Shown: piece after piece, positions 55,989 through 64,000 of the stretch | Layout: every line of letters begins with the position of its first letter | How positions within the stretch are numbered: position 1 is the first letter of the stretch | Source: an uncultured Clostridia bacterium | GTDB taxonomy: Bacteria; Bacillota; Clostridia; TANB77; CAG-508 | NCBI GenBank assembly: GCA_934168365.1 | Contig: CAKPNJ010000002.1 | Span: 1 to 64,000, forward strand | Reading direction: 5' to 3' | Length of the DNA stretch: 64,000 nt | Notes under the pieces: model-generated | Told to the model about the DNA's origin: nothing | Database searches by the model: none | Seen by the model: the letters and a program-made list of their open reading frames with translations, nothing else | Translations under genes and position numbers: made by a program

Positions 55989-57263
55989 TTATTCTTCCCA
56001 TTCAAGCTCCCAGTCTGATATTTGTACTAAATCTCCGTCTTTTATTCCTAGTGCTCTTAGCCTATCATTTATACCTAATTCATTTAATCTTCTATGGAAA
56101 TAATGTAATGATTCGTTGTCTTCTAAGTTTACAGTTCTCATAAGTTTAGTTATCACATCACCAGATACTATATACATTCCACCTTCTTTTTTTACTGTAA
56201 TTTCTTCTTTATCTTCTAATGTATATACCTTCTTTATTTCTTCTATTTCTATTAAGTCTTCTTTTGGTAATGTTTTTAATACTTCACTCACTCTTGCAAG
56301 CAGTTCTTTTACTCCTTGTTTAGTAGCAGCTGATATTTTATATATTTCTAAACCTTTCTCTTTTGCCATTTTTTCTAGTTCTAGATATAGGTTTTCATCT
56401 TGCATACTGTCTACTTTGTTTGCTACTATTATTTGCTTTCTTTTACTTAACTTCTCGCTATATTTCTTTAACTCTTCATTTATTATTTCAAAGTCTTTTA
56501 CAGGATTTCTTCCTTCTGTACCCGAAACATCTATTACATGAAGAAGTAATCTCGTTCTTTCAATATGACGTAAAAATTGAATCCCAAGTCCAACTCCTTG
56601 GCTTGCCCCTTCAATTATTCCTGGAATATCTGCAATAACAAAGCTATCTCCATATTCGCCTTTTACAACTCCTAAGTTTGGCTCAAGTGTAGTAAAATGA
56701 TAGTCTGCAATTTTAGGTGTTGCATCGGTTACAACTGACAATAGTGTTGATTTTCCTACATTTGGAAATCCTATTAGTCCAACATCAGCTAAAAGTTTTA
56801 ATTCTAGTATAAGTTCTTTTTCTTCGCATTTTTCACCTTCTTGTGAAAATCTAGGTGCTTGTCTAGTAGATGTTGCGAAGTGTGAATTTCCTTTTCCACC
56901 TCTACCACCTTGTAGTATAAGTTCTTTTTGTCCTTTTTCAGATAAGTCAGCTAAAACTTTTCCAGTTTGTGCATCTTTAACAATAGTTCCTAGAGGAACT
57001 TTTATTGTTAAATCTTCTCCACTTCTTCCATATCTATTAGCCCCTTCACCATTTTTTCCGTTTTCAGCTTTAAACTTTTTTTGATATCTAAAGTCTATTA
57101 AGGTGTTTGTATCTGGATCAACTTCAAAGTATACGTTTCCGCCTCTTCCTCCATCTCCTCCGTCTGGTCCACCTGCTGCGACATATTTTTCTCTACGGAA
57201 AGAAACGGCTCCATCACCGCCATTTCCTGCTTTTGCAATTATTTTTACATAGTCTGTAAACAT
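55989..57263 (-). CDS. obgE: GTPase Obg/CgtA
   Basis: A 424-residue ribosome-assembly GTPase. Gly-rich Obg fold at the N-terminus (AGNGGDGAVSFRREKYV), G1 GFPNVGKSTLL, G3 DIPGIIEGA, G4 ANKVD, and a C-terminal OCT domain. ATG at 57263 lies one base after the trpS stop. Confidence 0.97.
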   Translation of the reverse strand: MFTDYVKIIAKAGNGGDGAVSFRREKYVAAGGPDGGDGGRGGNVYFEVDPDTNTLIDFRYQKKFKAENGKNGEGANRYGRSGEDLTIKVPLGTIVKDAQTGKVLADLSEKGQKELILQGGRGGKGNSHFATSTRQAPRFSQEGEKCEEKELILELKLLADVGLIGFPNVGKSTLLSVVTDATPKIADYHFTTLEPNLGVVKGEYGDSFVIADIPGIIEGASQGVGLGIQFLRHIERTRLLLHVIDVSGTEGRNPVKDFEIINEELKKYSEKLSKRKQIIVANKVDSMQDENLYLELEKMAKEKGLEIYKISAATKQGVKELLARVSEVLKTLPKEDLIEIEEIKKVYTLEDKEEITVKKEGGMYIVSGDVITKLMRTVNLEDNESLHYFHRRLNELGINDRLRALGIKDGDLVQISDWELEWEE

Positions 57264-57264
57264 T

Positions 57265-58296
57265 TTATTCTCCTTCAAAATAATCTAGTCTCATTGCTTT
57301 TCTAACTTTTTTCATAGTTTCTCTTGCTGTTTGTCTTGTTTTTTCTGTTCCATCTTTTAGTATTTTTTCAACTAATTCTGGTCTTTCTTCATAATATTTT
57401 CTTTTTTCTCTAATTGGTGTTAAAAACTCGTTTATATTTTTAGCTAGATGTTTTTTACAAGCTACACAACCTCTTGCGCCTGCTTTACATTCTTCACAAA
57501 CGTTTTTAACTTCTTCTTCAGTACTAAATAGTTTGTGATAATATGCAACCATACATATATCTGGATGTCCTTTATCATCTTTTTTGATTCTAGCTGGGTC
57601 TGTTACTGCACTCATTACTTTTTTATTTATCTCTTCTTCAGTATCTGATAAATAAATAGCATTTCCTAAAGATTTACCCATTTTGTCATTTCCATCTAGT
57701 CCTTTAATTCTTTTTGCACTTGAAAGTACAGCTTCTGGTTCTGTTAAAACTTCTCCATATATACTGTTGAATTTTCTAACTATTTCTCTGCATTGTTCAA
57801 TTAAAGGCAATTGGTCTTCTCCAACTGGAACTAGTGCTCCATCAACCACAGTAATATCTGCAGCTTGACTTACTGGATAGCCTAAAAATCCATATGTAAC
57901 GCTTTCTCCAAACACATCTCTTTTTTGCGCTAGTTCAGTTTTTACAGTTGGGTTTCTTTCTAGTCTAGCTACTGTTACTAAATTAGAATAAAATACTGTA
58001 AGTTCTGCTGTCTCTGGTACCATTGATTGAATATATATTGTTGTTTTTTCTGGATCAATTCCAACTGATAAATAATCTAATATAACTTGCCTTACATTTT
58101 GTCTTACCTTTTCTGGATTTTCAAAATTATCTGTTAAAGCTTGAACATCTGCAATCAAAATATATGGGTCATATTCACCAGCATTTTGCATCTCTACTCT
58201 TGTTTTTAAAGATCCAAAATAATGACCAATATGTAATCTACCTGTTGGTCTATCTCCTGTTAACATACGTTTTTTCTTTTCTTCCATTTTCATCAT
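57265..58296 (-). CDS. trpS: Tryptophanyl-tRNA synthetase
   Basis: A 343-residue class I synthetase: GRLHIGHYFGSL, FLGYPVSQAADI, GEDQLPLIEQ and KMGKSLGNA. The exact start among three close in-frame ATGs is not certain; AAGGG precedes them. Its Cys pattern CEECKAGARGCVACKKHL is typical of the longer class. Confidence 0.95.
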   Translation of the reverse strand: MMKMEEKKKRMLTGDRPTGRLHIGHYFGSLKTRVEMQNAGEYDPYILIADVQALTDNFENPEKVRQNVRQVILDYLSVGIDPEKTTIYIQSMVPETAELTVFYSNLVTVARLERNPTVKTELAQKRDVFGESVTYGFLGYPVSQAADITVVDGALVPVGEDQLPLIEQCREIVRKFNSIYGEVLTEPEAVLSSAKRIKGLDGNDKMGKSLGNAIYLSDTEEEINKKVMSAVTDPARIKKDDKGHPDICMVAYYHKLFSTEEEVKNVCEECKAGARGCVACKKHLAKNINEFLTPIREKRKYYEERPELVEKILKDGTEKTRQTARETMKKVRKAMRLDYFEGE

Positions 58297-58469
58297 CCCT
58301 TCTTCAAAAGCTTATATTTCTTCTAATCTATCTCTTAAATTCTATTATATATTCATTTTTTGTTATAAATATCTTCTGATAACCCGAATTTCATTATTTT
58401 CCCCTTATATAGTATGTTTATATTATATTCTAGTATCAATATATTTTCAAGTATTTTAATTTAAACTTT

Positions 58470-59174
58470 TTATCTCTCTTCTTGTTCTTTTTGTTTAACT
58501 TGCTCTTTAAAGCTTTCTGCAAGTTGTGTGAAGTATTGTTCTACTTCTTCTACTGTAGTTTGTTCATTTACTGGCATTCTTAATATTACAGTTTGTAGTG
58601 AATACATCGCCCAATTATATGCTAATACTATATGTCTTTTATAAAATTCTGCTAATCTTTTATCATATCTTACATTTTTAGGTATCTTATTTTCCGGCAC
58701 TTCTTGTTGCAAAGATTCATAATCATATTTTCCAACTTTTAACCCATATTCTAAGTTTTGTATTTCACATGGTTGAACAAACCATACTCCCTTTTCACCA
58801 ATTCTAACATTATTTTTATCTTTTCTTTCTTCTAGTTTAAATAACCAGTCTTTGTTTTCATCTGATAAACTGTTAAAGTCTAGCATTATCCAAGCATAGC
58901 CTTTTCCGGCTTCATCAAACATTACTGGTGAAATTATGGTATCTCCATCTTTTGTTTTATATAAATTATCTTTTTCTTTTGGTTCTTCTCCTTGGTGTAA
59001 AACATTATTTTTATTTGCACTACTCATTAGAGTTTTTATACCCTTTTTTCTAAAAGCTAGACAAGCTTTTCTTAGAGGTAATTCTATAATCTCTTCTATA
59101 GCATCTTCTGCATCTATTCTTTCTAACAAGTTTGTTCCCATTTTATCTATTGGACTTATTTCAGATATTAACAT
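58470..59174 (-). CDS. Hypothetical conserved-looking protein
   Basis: A 234-residue soluble protein, mixed alpha/beta, with ISPVMFDEAGKGYAWIMLDF and GVWFVQPCEIQNLEYG. No known domain recognised. Single-gene unit between trpS and ackA. Reasonable start codon but only a weak ribosome site. Confidence 0.6.
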   Translation of the reverse strand: MLISEISPIDKMGTNLLERIDAEDAIEEIIELPLRKACLAFRKKGIKTLMSSANKNNVLHQGEEPKEKDNLYKTKDGDTIISPVMFDEAGKGYAWIMLDFNSLSDENKDWLFKLEERKDKNNVRIGEKGVWFVQPCEIQNLEYGLKVGKYDYESLQQEVPENKIPKNVRYDKRLAEFYKRHIVLAYNWAMYSLQTVILRMPVNEQTTVEEVEQYFTQLAESFKEQVKQKEQEER

Positions 59175-59230
59175 TTTTATTTCTCCTAAATATTTATATC
59201 ATATATTTTATCACACTTTTAAAAAATATA

Positions 59231-59260
59231 CAAAATAGCAGACAATTGTCTGCTATTTTG
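59231..59260. terminator. Terminator after ackA
   Basis: A 30-base perfect palindrome built on AAAATAGCAGACAATT and its complement, immediately after the ackA stop region; T-runs at both ends. Confidence 0.85.
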
Positions 59261-59267
59261 AACTAAA

Positions 59268-60443
59268 TTACTTTATTTCCATAATTGCCTTTGCCATTGC
59301 CAGTTCTTCATTGGCAGGAAGAATCAGCACAGGGATATAGGAATATTCCTCGTCCGAAACCTTTTTCGGATCATCATCCAGCGGAATACCTATTCCTTCA
59401 AAGCCACTGAAAATTTTACGAAGAATTTCAGTGTCATTTTCGGCAATTCCACCGGAACACACGATGGCGTCAACGTTGTAATCAAGTTCCGCCAGGTATG
59501 CGCCGACAGTTTTGCGAACTTCATTGACAAATCTGTCAATGGCAATGTTCGCCATTTTGTCTCCTTCTTCAGCCAGTTTTTTGACATTTCTCATGTCAGC
59601 TTCACCGGTGAGTCCATAGAAACCTGACTTCTTAGTCAAAACTTCCATTACTTTGTCCACATTCCCATAGCGTTTTACCAGTTTAGGCAGAACACCTGGG
59701 TCAATGTGTCCGCACCGTGTGGCCATCATCAGGCCATTTGTTGGAGTATATCCCATTGTTGTGTCAACACTTTTGCCGTTTTTCACAGCATTAGCACTGC
59801 ATCCTCCACCAAGGTGGAGTAGGATAAGATTAACTTCATCTACAGGAATATCCAGCATTTCTGCCGCTCTCTTGGTATTGTCCATATAAACAATACCATG
59901 TGCGCCGAATGCTTTGATTCCCATTTCAAAGCATTCTTTCGGCAGAGCATACATTTGATTCTTCATTGGCATAGTTGAATGCCATCCAGTGTCAAACATA
60001 TAATAATGTTTGGCATTGGGGAACATCTTCTGTGCCGCCTTAGACACCTCCAAAGCAGGAGGGTTGTGGTTCGGCGCCAGATCGATATTCCTTTCAAATT
60101 CTTTCTGAACTTCCGTCGTTATTTCAATGGGATCGGGACTCTGTAGGAGTTCTCCTCCATTGACTGCTCTGTTTACAACAGAAGCAATCTCTTTCACATT
60201 TGTGAAACATTTTGCTTCTCTGAAGCAGTTAATGCCATCTCTGAAAGCATCTGAGTGCTTTTCAAACGGTACATCTTCATGCACATATTTGTGTGCACCA
60301 AATTTTATAGTTGCCTTCTTTACGTCTTTCTCCCACCGGTACTCGGCAAGAGGAGTGGTCTGTCCATCCTGAATAGCGAAGTCATCAAAAATCGCCATCT
60401 TAATAGAAGTACTACCCGCGTTTACTGCAATAATTTTTTCCAT
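59268..60443 (-). CDS. ackA: Acetate kinase, foreign base composition
   Basis: A 391-residue ASKHA-family kinase (acetyl-phosphate + ADP to acetate + ATP). Motifs: VNAGSTSIK, VNRAVNGGELL, MFDTGWHSTMP, LLHLGGGCSAN, MMATRCGHIDPG, AIVCSGGIAEND. The gene has clearly higher G+C and many C/G-ending codons, unlike every neighbour. It holds two in-frame CGG codons (60338-60336 and 59717-59715), both read as Arg, the second at a conserved site. A recent horizontal origin is likely. The flanking promoter and terminator look native. Confidence 0.95.
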   Translation of the reverse strand: MEKIIAVNAGSTSIKMAIFDDFAIQDGQTTPLAEYRWEKDVKKATIKFGAHKYVHEDVPFEKHSDAFRDGINCFREAKCFTNVKEIASVVNRAVNGGELLQSPDPIEITTEVQKEFERNIDLAPNHNPPALEVSKAAQKMFPNAKHYYMFDTGWHSTMPMKNQMYALPKECFEMGIKAFGAHGIVYMDNTKRAAEMLDIPVDEVNLILLHLGGGCSANAVKNGKSVDTTMGYTPTNGLMMATRCGHIDPGVLPKLVKRYGNVDKVMEVLTKKSGFYGLTGEADMRNVKKLAEEGDKMANIAIDRFVNEVRKTVGAYLAELDYNVDAIVCSGGIAENDTEILRKIFSGFEGIGIPLDDDPKKVSDEEYSYIPVLILPANEELAMAKAIMEIK

Positions 60444-60475
60444 GTTGTCAATCTCCTTTTGTCATTTTAAAGTAA

Positions 60476-60503
60476 TTTAGTTACTTTAAATAAAGTAACT
60501 AAA
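60476..60503. promoter_or_regulatory. Palindromic operator upstream of ackA
   Basis: A 28-base near-perfect palindrome, TTTAGTTACTTTA/TAAAGTAACTAAA, lies just downstream of the -10 box of the ackA promoter. Position and symmetry fit a repressor site. Confidence 0.65.
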
Positions 60504-60507
60504 TTCT

Positions 60508-60536
60508 ATTATAGCACGAATTTACTATATTGGCAA
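60508..60536 (-). promoter_or_regulatory. ackA promoter
   Basis: TTGCCA (60536-60531) and TATAAT (60513-60508) are 17 bases apart on the minus strand, a near-consensus sigma-A promoter. Confidence 0.8.
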
Positions 60537-60603
60537 TATTTTATATTTTTATGTCAATTTTGTCGATTTTTATTTCTATGGCTTTTTTCTACTTTTTCTA
60601 ATT

Positions 60604-61671
60604 TCATCTTGTTGCAAGAAGCTCGTTTTTTAAAGTTGTTGAACCTGTAATCTCCGAAATTTGAGTCTCTTTAAAACAGTCTGTATAACTTGTTGGATTT
60701 GCATTAACTTCTATTGTACCAGTAAGGCGTTTGCAAGATAAAAATGTGCTATCCATACTAGTTACACTACTTGGAATTACTGGCGCTGTTGTTAAAGAGC
60801 TACAGCCACTAAATGTCTCATCCATACTAGTTACACTACTTGGAATTACTGGTGCTGTTGTTAAAGAGCTACAGCCACTAAATGTCATATACATATTAGT
60901 TATTCCTTCCGGAATTGCTGGTGCTGTTGTTAAAGAGCTACACCAATAAAATGTCTCAAGCATATTTTTTACACCACTTGGAATTACTGGTGCTGTTATT
61001 AAAGAGCTACAGCCGCAAAATGTCTCAAACATATCAGTTACACCACTTGGAATTGCTGGTGCTGTTGTTAAAGAGCTACACCAAATAAATGTCTGGTTCA
61101 TGGTAGTTACACTACTTGGAATTACTGGTGCTGTTGTTAAAGAGTCACAGCTATCAAATGTGTTTCTCATATCTACTATTGGCATTTCTGCTATTTTAGA
61201 AAGAATTTTACCATATGTTGTTTTGGTTTTGTCTTTTGCAATAACAGACCAACCATTAATCTTACAGGTATATTTATAATCTCCTTCTTCATATATATCT
61301 TCATTTGCTGGTGTATCTGGAAATTCATTTGTTCCATTTCCTTCCAGAACAGTCCCATCCGATTTTGTATAAGTTGCTCCATTAGGGATTTTGCCATTTC
61401 GGCTAATTGGTTCATTTGGTGTTGTTTGCCCTGTTTTATCATTTATCCATTCATTTAGCTCATTTATTGCATCTAAGTCACTTTCTGTTGCTTGGTCCGT
61501 TTTGTTTTGAACATCTTTTGTTTTATTTATTATTCCATTTTCACTAAATATTGCATTTATACTTACTCCTGCTAATATTAAAAGTACTACTATTGTAATT
61601 ACTAATGCTATTAGAGTAATACCTTTTTGATTAAAATGATTTGTTTTGCTTCTTTTGTTATTTATTTTCAT
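60604..61671 (-). CDS. Pilin-like N-terminus fused to BspA-type repeats
   Basis: A 355-residue protein. Residues about 12-45 are a prepilin-like segment (QKGITLIALVITIVVLLILAG). A linker follows and then seven 23-residue repeats of the type FSGCSSLTTAPVIPSSVTSM (about 170-325), as in BspA/DUF285 surface proteins. This would be a surface-exposed repeat adhesin. The DNA repeats are nearly identical (69 bases), so copy number can change by recombination. Confidence 0.8.
   Translation of the reverse strand: MKINNKRSKTNHFNQKGITLIALVITIVVLLILAGVSINAIFSENGIINKTKDVQNKTDQATESDLDAINELNEWINDKTGQTTPNEPISRNGKIPNGATYTKSDGTVLEGNGTNEFPDTPANEDIYEEGDYKYTCKINGWSVIAKDKTKTTYGKILSKIAEMPIVDMRNTFDSCDSLTTAPVIPSSVTTMNQTFIWCSSLTTAPAIPSGVTDMFETFCGCSSLITAPVIPSGVKNMLETFYWCSSLTTAPAIPEGITNMYMTFSGCSSLTTAPVIPSSVTSMDETFSGCSSLTTAPVIPSSVTSMDSTFLSCKRLTGTIEVNANPTSYTDCFKETQISEITGSTTLKNELLATR
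60750..61165 (-). repeat. 69-bp tandem coding repeats
   Basis: Consecutive near-identical 69-base units inside the BspA-type gene, each with CACTACTTGGAATTACTGG or a close variant on the plus strand. Confidence 0.85.
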
Positions 61672-61723
61672 TTTTTAGTTTTCACCTTTTATATAACTTA
61701 TTTTGTCATACCCTTTCTTTTAT

Positions 61724-61740
61724 GGAGCACACTGTGCTCC
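61724..61740. promoter_or_regulatory. Inverted repeat upstream of the pilin-like gene
   Basis: GGAGCACACTGTGCTCC, a near-perfect inverted repeat also present as GGAGCATACTGTGCTCC at 28222-28238 upstream of the truncated pilin-like gene. The surrounding 60 bases are alike too, so both copies derive from one regulated gene family. Confidence 0.6.
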
Positions 61741-61852
61741 TCTACAATTTTTCATAAGCTACTTTACATTATCTTTTTCTTTAGATTTGTACTGTGATTA
61801 TAGTACCATAACACTTTTTTATTTTCAATACTTTTCTACAATTTTTATCAAC

Positions 61853-62974
61853 TTATTTCTTTTTGTTCCAAATGTTAATATTTTCCCATGATAAATTTTC
61901 TTTTCCAAAGTGCCCATAGTTTGTAGTTTGTTTATATATTGGCTTTTTTAAGTCTAAATATTTTATTATTCCATTTGGGGTTAAATCAAATTTTTCTTTT
62001 ATCAATTCCACTATTTTTTCTTCTGGGATAGTGCCTGTCCCAAATGTATCTACATATACTGATAATGGTTGCTCCATTCCTATTGCATATGATACTTGAA
62101 TTTCACATTTTTTAGCATATCCATTTGCTACTATATTTTTTGCAATATGTCTTAACATATAACTTGCACTTCTGTCTACTTTACTTGCATCTTTTCCAGA
62201 AAATGCTCCTCCACCATGCCTGCTATAACCACCATAAGTATCTACTATTAATTTTCTTCCTGTAAGTCCTGTATCACCTAAAGGTCCGCCTATTACAAAT
62301 CTTCCTGTTGGATTTACATATATTTTTGTATTGTCATCAATATATTTTTCTGGTACTATTGGTTTTATAACCTTTTCTATTATATCTTGTTTCATTTGTT
62401 CCATATCCACATCTGCTAGATGTTGATTTGAAATTAGTATTGTTTCTATTCTTTTTGGTTTATCATTTTCATATTCCACAGTTACTTGTGTTTTTCCATC
62501 TGGTCTTAGATATGGTATTATTCCTTCTTTTCTAACCTTTGTTAATTGCTTAGCCAATTTATGTGCCATATCAATTGCAAACGGCATATAGTTTTCTGTT
62601 TCGTCACAGGCATATCCAAACATAATACCTTGGTCACCTGCTCCTCCAACATCTACGCCCATTGCAATATCACCACTTTGTGTTGTGATATTTGTTTCTA
62701 CTTTGCAAGTACGATAGTCAATGTCTGTCTGCTCGTTGTCATAACCTATTTGTTTCATAGTTTCTCTTGCAATTTTTTCTGCATCAATTTTAGCATTAGT
62801 GGTAATTTGCCCTGCTATTGTGATTAAATTTTTTGAAGCAAAGGTTTCAATTGCCACTCTTGAATTTTCGTCTTGTTCAAGACATGCATCCAAAATACTA
62901 TCTGATATTAAATCACATAATTTGTCTGGATGTCCTTCTGTTACGCTTTCTGAAGTAAATAAATAATTCTTCAT
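61853..62974 (-). CDS. metK: S-adenosylmethionine synthetase (chromosomal)
   Basis: A 373-residue enzyme with GHPDKLCD, GAGDQGIMFGYA and GGGAFSGKD. The ATG after AAGGAGG is chosen; an upstream ATG lies before that site. Paralogue of the element copy at 26364-27479. Confidence 0.96.
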   Translation of the reverse strand: MKNYLFTSESVTEGHPDKLCDLISDSILDACLEQDENSRVAIETFASKNLITIAGQITTNAKIDAEKIARETMKQIGYDNEQTDIDYRTCKVETNITTQSGDIAMGVDVGGAGDQGIMFGYACDETENYMPFAIDMAHKLAKQLTKVRKEGIIPYLRPDGKTQVTVEYENDKPKRIETILISNQHLADVDMEQMKQDIIEKVIKPIVPEKYIDDNTKIYVNPTGRFVIGGPLGDTGLTGRKLIVDTYGGYSRHGGGAFSGKDASKVDRSASYMLRHIAKNIVANGYAKKCEIQVSYAIGMEQPLSVYVDTFGTGTIPEEKIVELIKEKFDLTPNGIIKYLDLKKPIYKQTTNYGHFGKENLSWENINIWNKKK

Positions 62975-63084
62975 AATTAGTTCCTCCTTATTTCTTTTTT
63001 GTGGCATTTAAATTATATCACTATAGTATCCAAATGTAATCATATTTTTTAGTTTTTTTCATAAATTTATATTGGTGAATTTTA

Positions 63085-64000
63085 GTGATAATTAAAAGTT
63101 TTAAAATAAATAAAAGTTTGATATGGCTTTGTATCAGTTCAATAGCACTAATTGTAATTTTACTAATTTGCTATTTTGTACTTACTGCTCCTATTTTACC
63201 TGTTAGTGCTCAAACAGAAAAATATATTTATAGCAATGATGTTGCAGAAGCTGAAAAGAAAAAAAATTACATCAAATGGTTTGAATTTAAAGTAAGCTAT
63301 GAGGTTTTAGATAAGACGTCAAAATTAGACATTAACTCACATCAAAAAAACGAAGCAGTAAAATACAATTGGGTTGAACTTATATCTTACTTAGCTTGTA
63401 AATATCAAAATAACTTTTCTAAATTCAAACAAGCTGATTTGGATAAATTAGTGGCAGAATTAAAATCAGGTAAGCAAATGGAAGAGTTAACAGAAAAGAT
63501 GAAACTCTATAAATATTATTTTGAAGGCTACGACTCTGCCCTGCATGAATTTATAGGTGAATACCAAATTGAAATAAAAGGCTCTAATTCTACTGAAAAA
63601 AAGTTCGAAGAAAAGTATGGTTTGAAAGCTTTTTGTCCAATTGCCAAAGGCTATAGTTTTAGTCATTATGATGACTTTGGGGCCTCTAGATCTTATGGTT
63701 ATAAAAGGGTACATTTTGGAAATGACCTTATGGGTAATATTGGCACTCCTGTTATTGCTGTAGAATCTGGTATTGTTGAAGCTGTTGGTTGGAATCAATA
63801 TGGTGGTTGGAGAGTTGGCATTCGTAGTTTTGATAAAAAACGTTATTATTACTATGCACATTTGAGAAAAAACCATCCTTATGCTGAAAATATTAAAGAA
63901 GGGCAAATTGTTCAAGCTGGTGATGTTGTTGGATACCTTGGAATGACAGGCTATAGTACAAAAGAAAATGTAAATAATATAAATGTCCCTCACTTACATT
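63085..64000 (+). CDS. M23 (LytM) peptidase, cut by the window end
   Basis: At least 305 residues from GTG 63085 with no stop before position 64000. Membrane helix at about 10-32, an outer linker domain, then a LytM domain with RVHFGNDLMG (first zinc ligands), AVESGIVEAVGWNQYGGWRV, YYAHL and the final PHLH at the edge. Layout recalls SpoIIQ-like or wall-cleaving peptidases. The start is uncertain because the ribosome site is weak. Confidence 0.85.
   Translation, partial: MIIKSFKINKSLIWLCISSIALIVILLICYFVLTAPILPVSAQTEKYIYSNDVAEAEKKKNYIKWFEFKVSYEVLDKTSKLDINSHQKNEAVKYNWVELISYLACKYQNNFSKFKQADLDKLVAELKSGKQMEELTEKMKLYKYYFEGYDSALHEFIGEYQIEIKGSNSTEKKFEEKYGLKAFCPIAKGYSFSHYDDFGASRSYGYKRVHFGNDLMGNIGTPVIAVESGIVEAVGWNQYGGWRVGIRSFDKKRYYYYAHLRKNHPYAENIKEGQIVQAGDVVGYLGMTGYSTKENVNNINVPHLH

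Noticed and set aside
60750..61165. CRISPR-like repeat array
   Set aside because: The repeats are contiguous, in frame with a BspA-type protein and have no unique spacers; no cas genes.
61191..61442. Extra minus-strand frame inside the pilin-BspA gene
   Set aside because: Low-complexity shadow of the real frame without a start signal.
63487..63993. Minus-strand frame at the window end
   Set aside because: It overlaps the M23 peptidase domain on the plus strand, whose motifs are clear.

Overview
The window is AT-rich DNA (about 70% A+T by eye) from a spore-forming, Gram-positive, probably uncultivated member of the Clostridia. The evidence is spoIIID, spoIIP and ytxC homologues, a T-box ahead of ileS, AGGAGG-type ribosome binding sites and frequent TTG/GTG starts. 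The species cannot be named from the sequence alone.

Layout. Positions 1 to about 28,000 are one end of an integrative and conjugative element. A regulatory module of small XRE and AbrB-type DNA-binding proteins (80-4438) and a structured intergenic region come first. Then follows a long set of genes, all on the minus strand. From right to left these are a second metK (26364-27479), small accessory genes (DUF4313, DUF3789, DUF3560, ArdA-like antirestriction), an oriT-like region, an RHH-like accessory protein and a MobL-type relaxase. They continue with VirD4, VirB2/TrbC-like and VirB6-like proteins, PrgI, a DNA methyltransferase, VirB4, an M23 peptidase, a sortase and a thioester/Cna-B surface adhesin. 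No integrase is in the window, so the element must continue beyond position 1. A pilin-like gene cut short at 28084-28197 may mark the right junction. From 28.7 kb on the sequence is chromosomal: spoIIID, spoIIP, hisS, an MBL hydrolase, rel, recJ, a YugP-like peptidase, YlbF, an alpha-glucan cluster (GT4, DUF4912, GH57), GT2, ytxC, rhodanese, a SecDF-like pair, HD hydrolase, TIGR04086, a WG-repeat protein, tgt, queA, a secreted metalloprotease, T-box-ileS, obgE, trpS, ackA, a pilin/BspA repeat protein, metK and a second M23 peptidase.

The outstanding observation: nine genes are each broken at exactly one point, in both the mobile element and the chromosome. Every break is an in-frame CGG codon after which the conserved protein resumes in the +1 frame at a glycine codon (C-GGN). 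All four GGN codons occur. Apart from these nine, I find only one zero-frame CGG in the native AT-rich genes (spoIIID codon 7); the compositionally foreign ackA has two more, read as arginine. This pattern looks like translational +1 frameshifting at a hungry or unassigned CGG codon, or decoding of CGGN as a four-base glycine codon. It does not look like random pseudogene decay. The affected genes are the adhesin, a Cys-motif membrane protein, M23 peptidase, VirB4, a TrbC-like protein (weakest case), VirD4, the DUF3560 protein, an MBL-fold hydrolase and tgt.

Other points of interest are a near-identical acidic C-terminal tail on many unrelated element proteins, two families of structured intergenic elements (one with compensatory stem changes), a hairpin that covers the spoIIP ribosome binding site, and an ackA of clearly different base composition.
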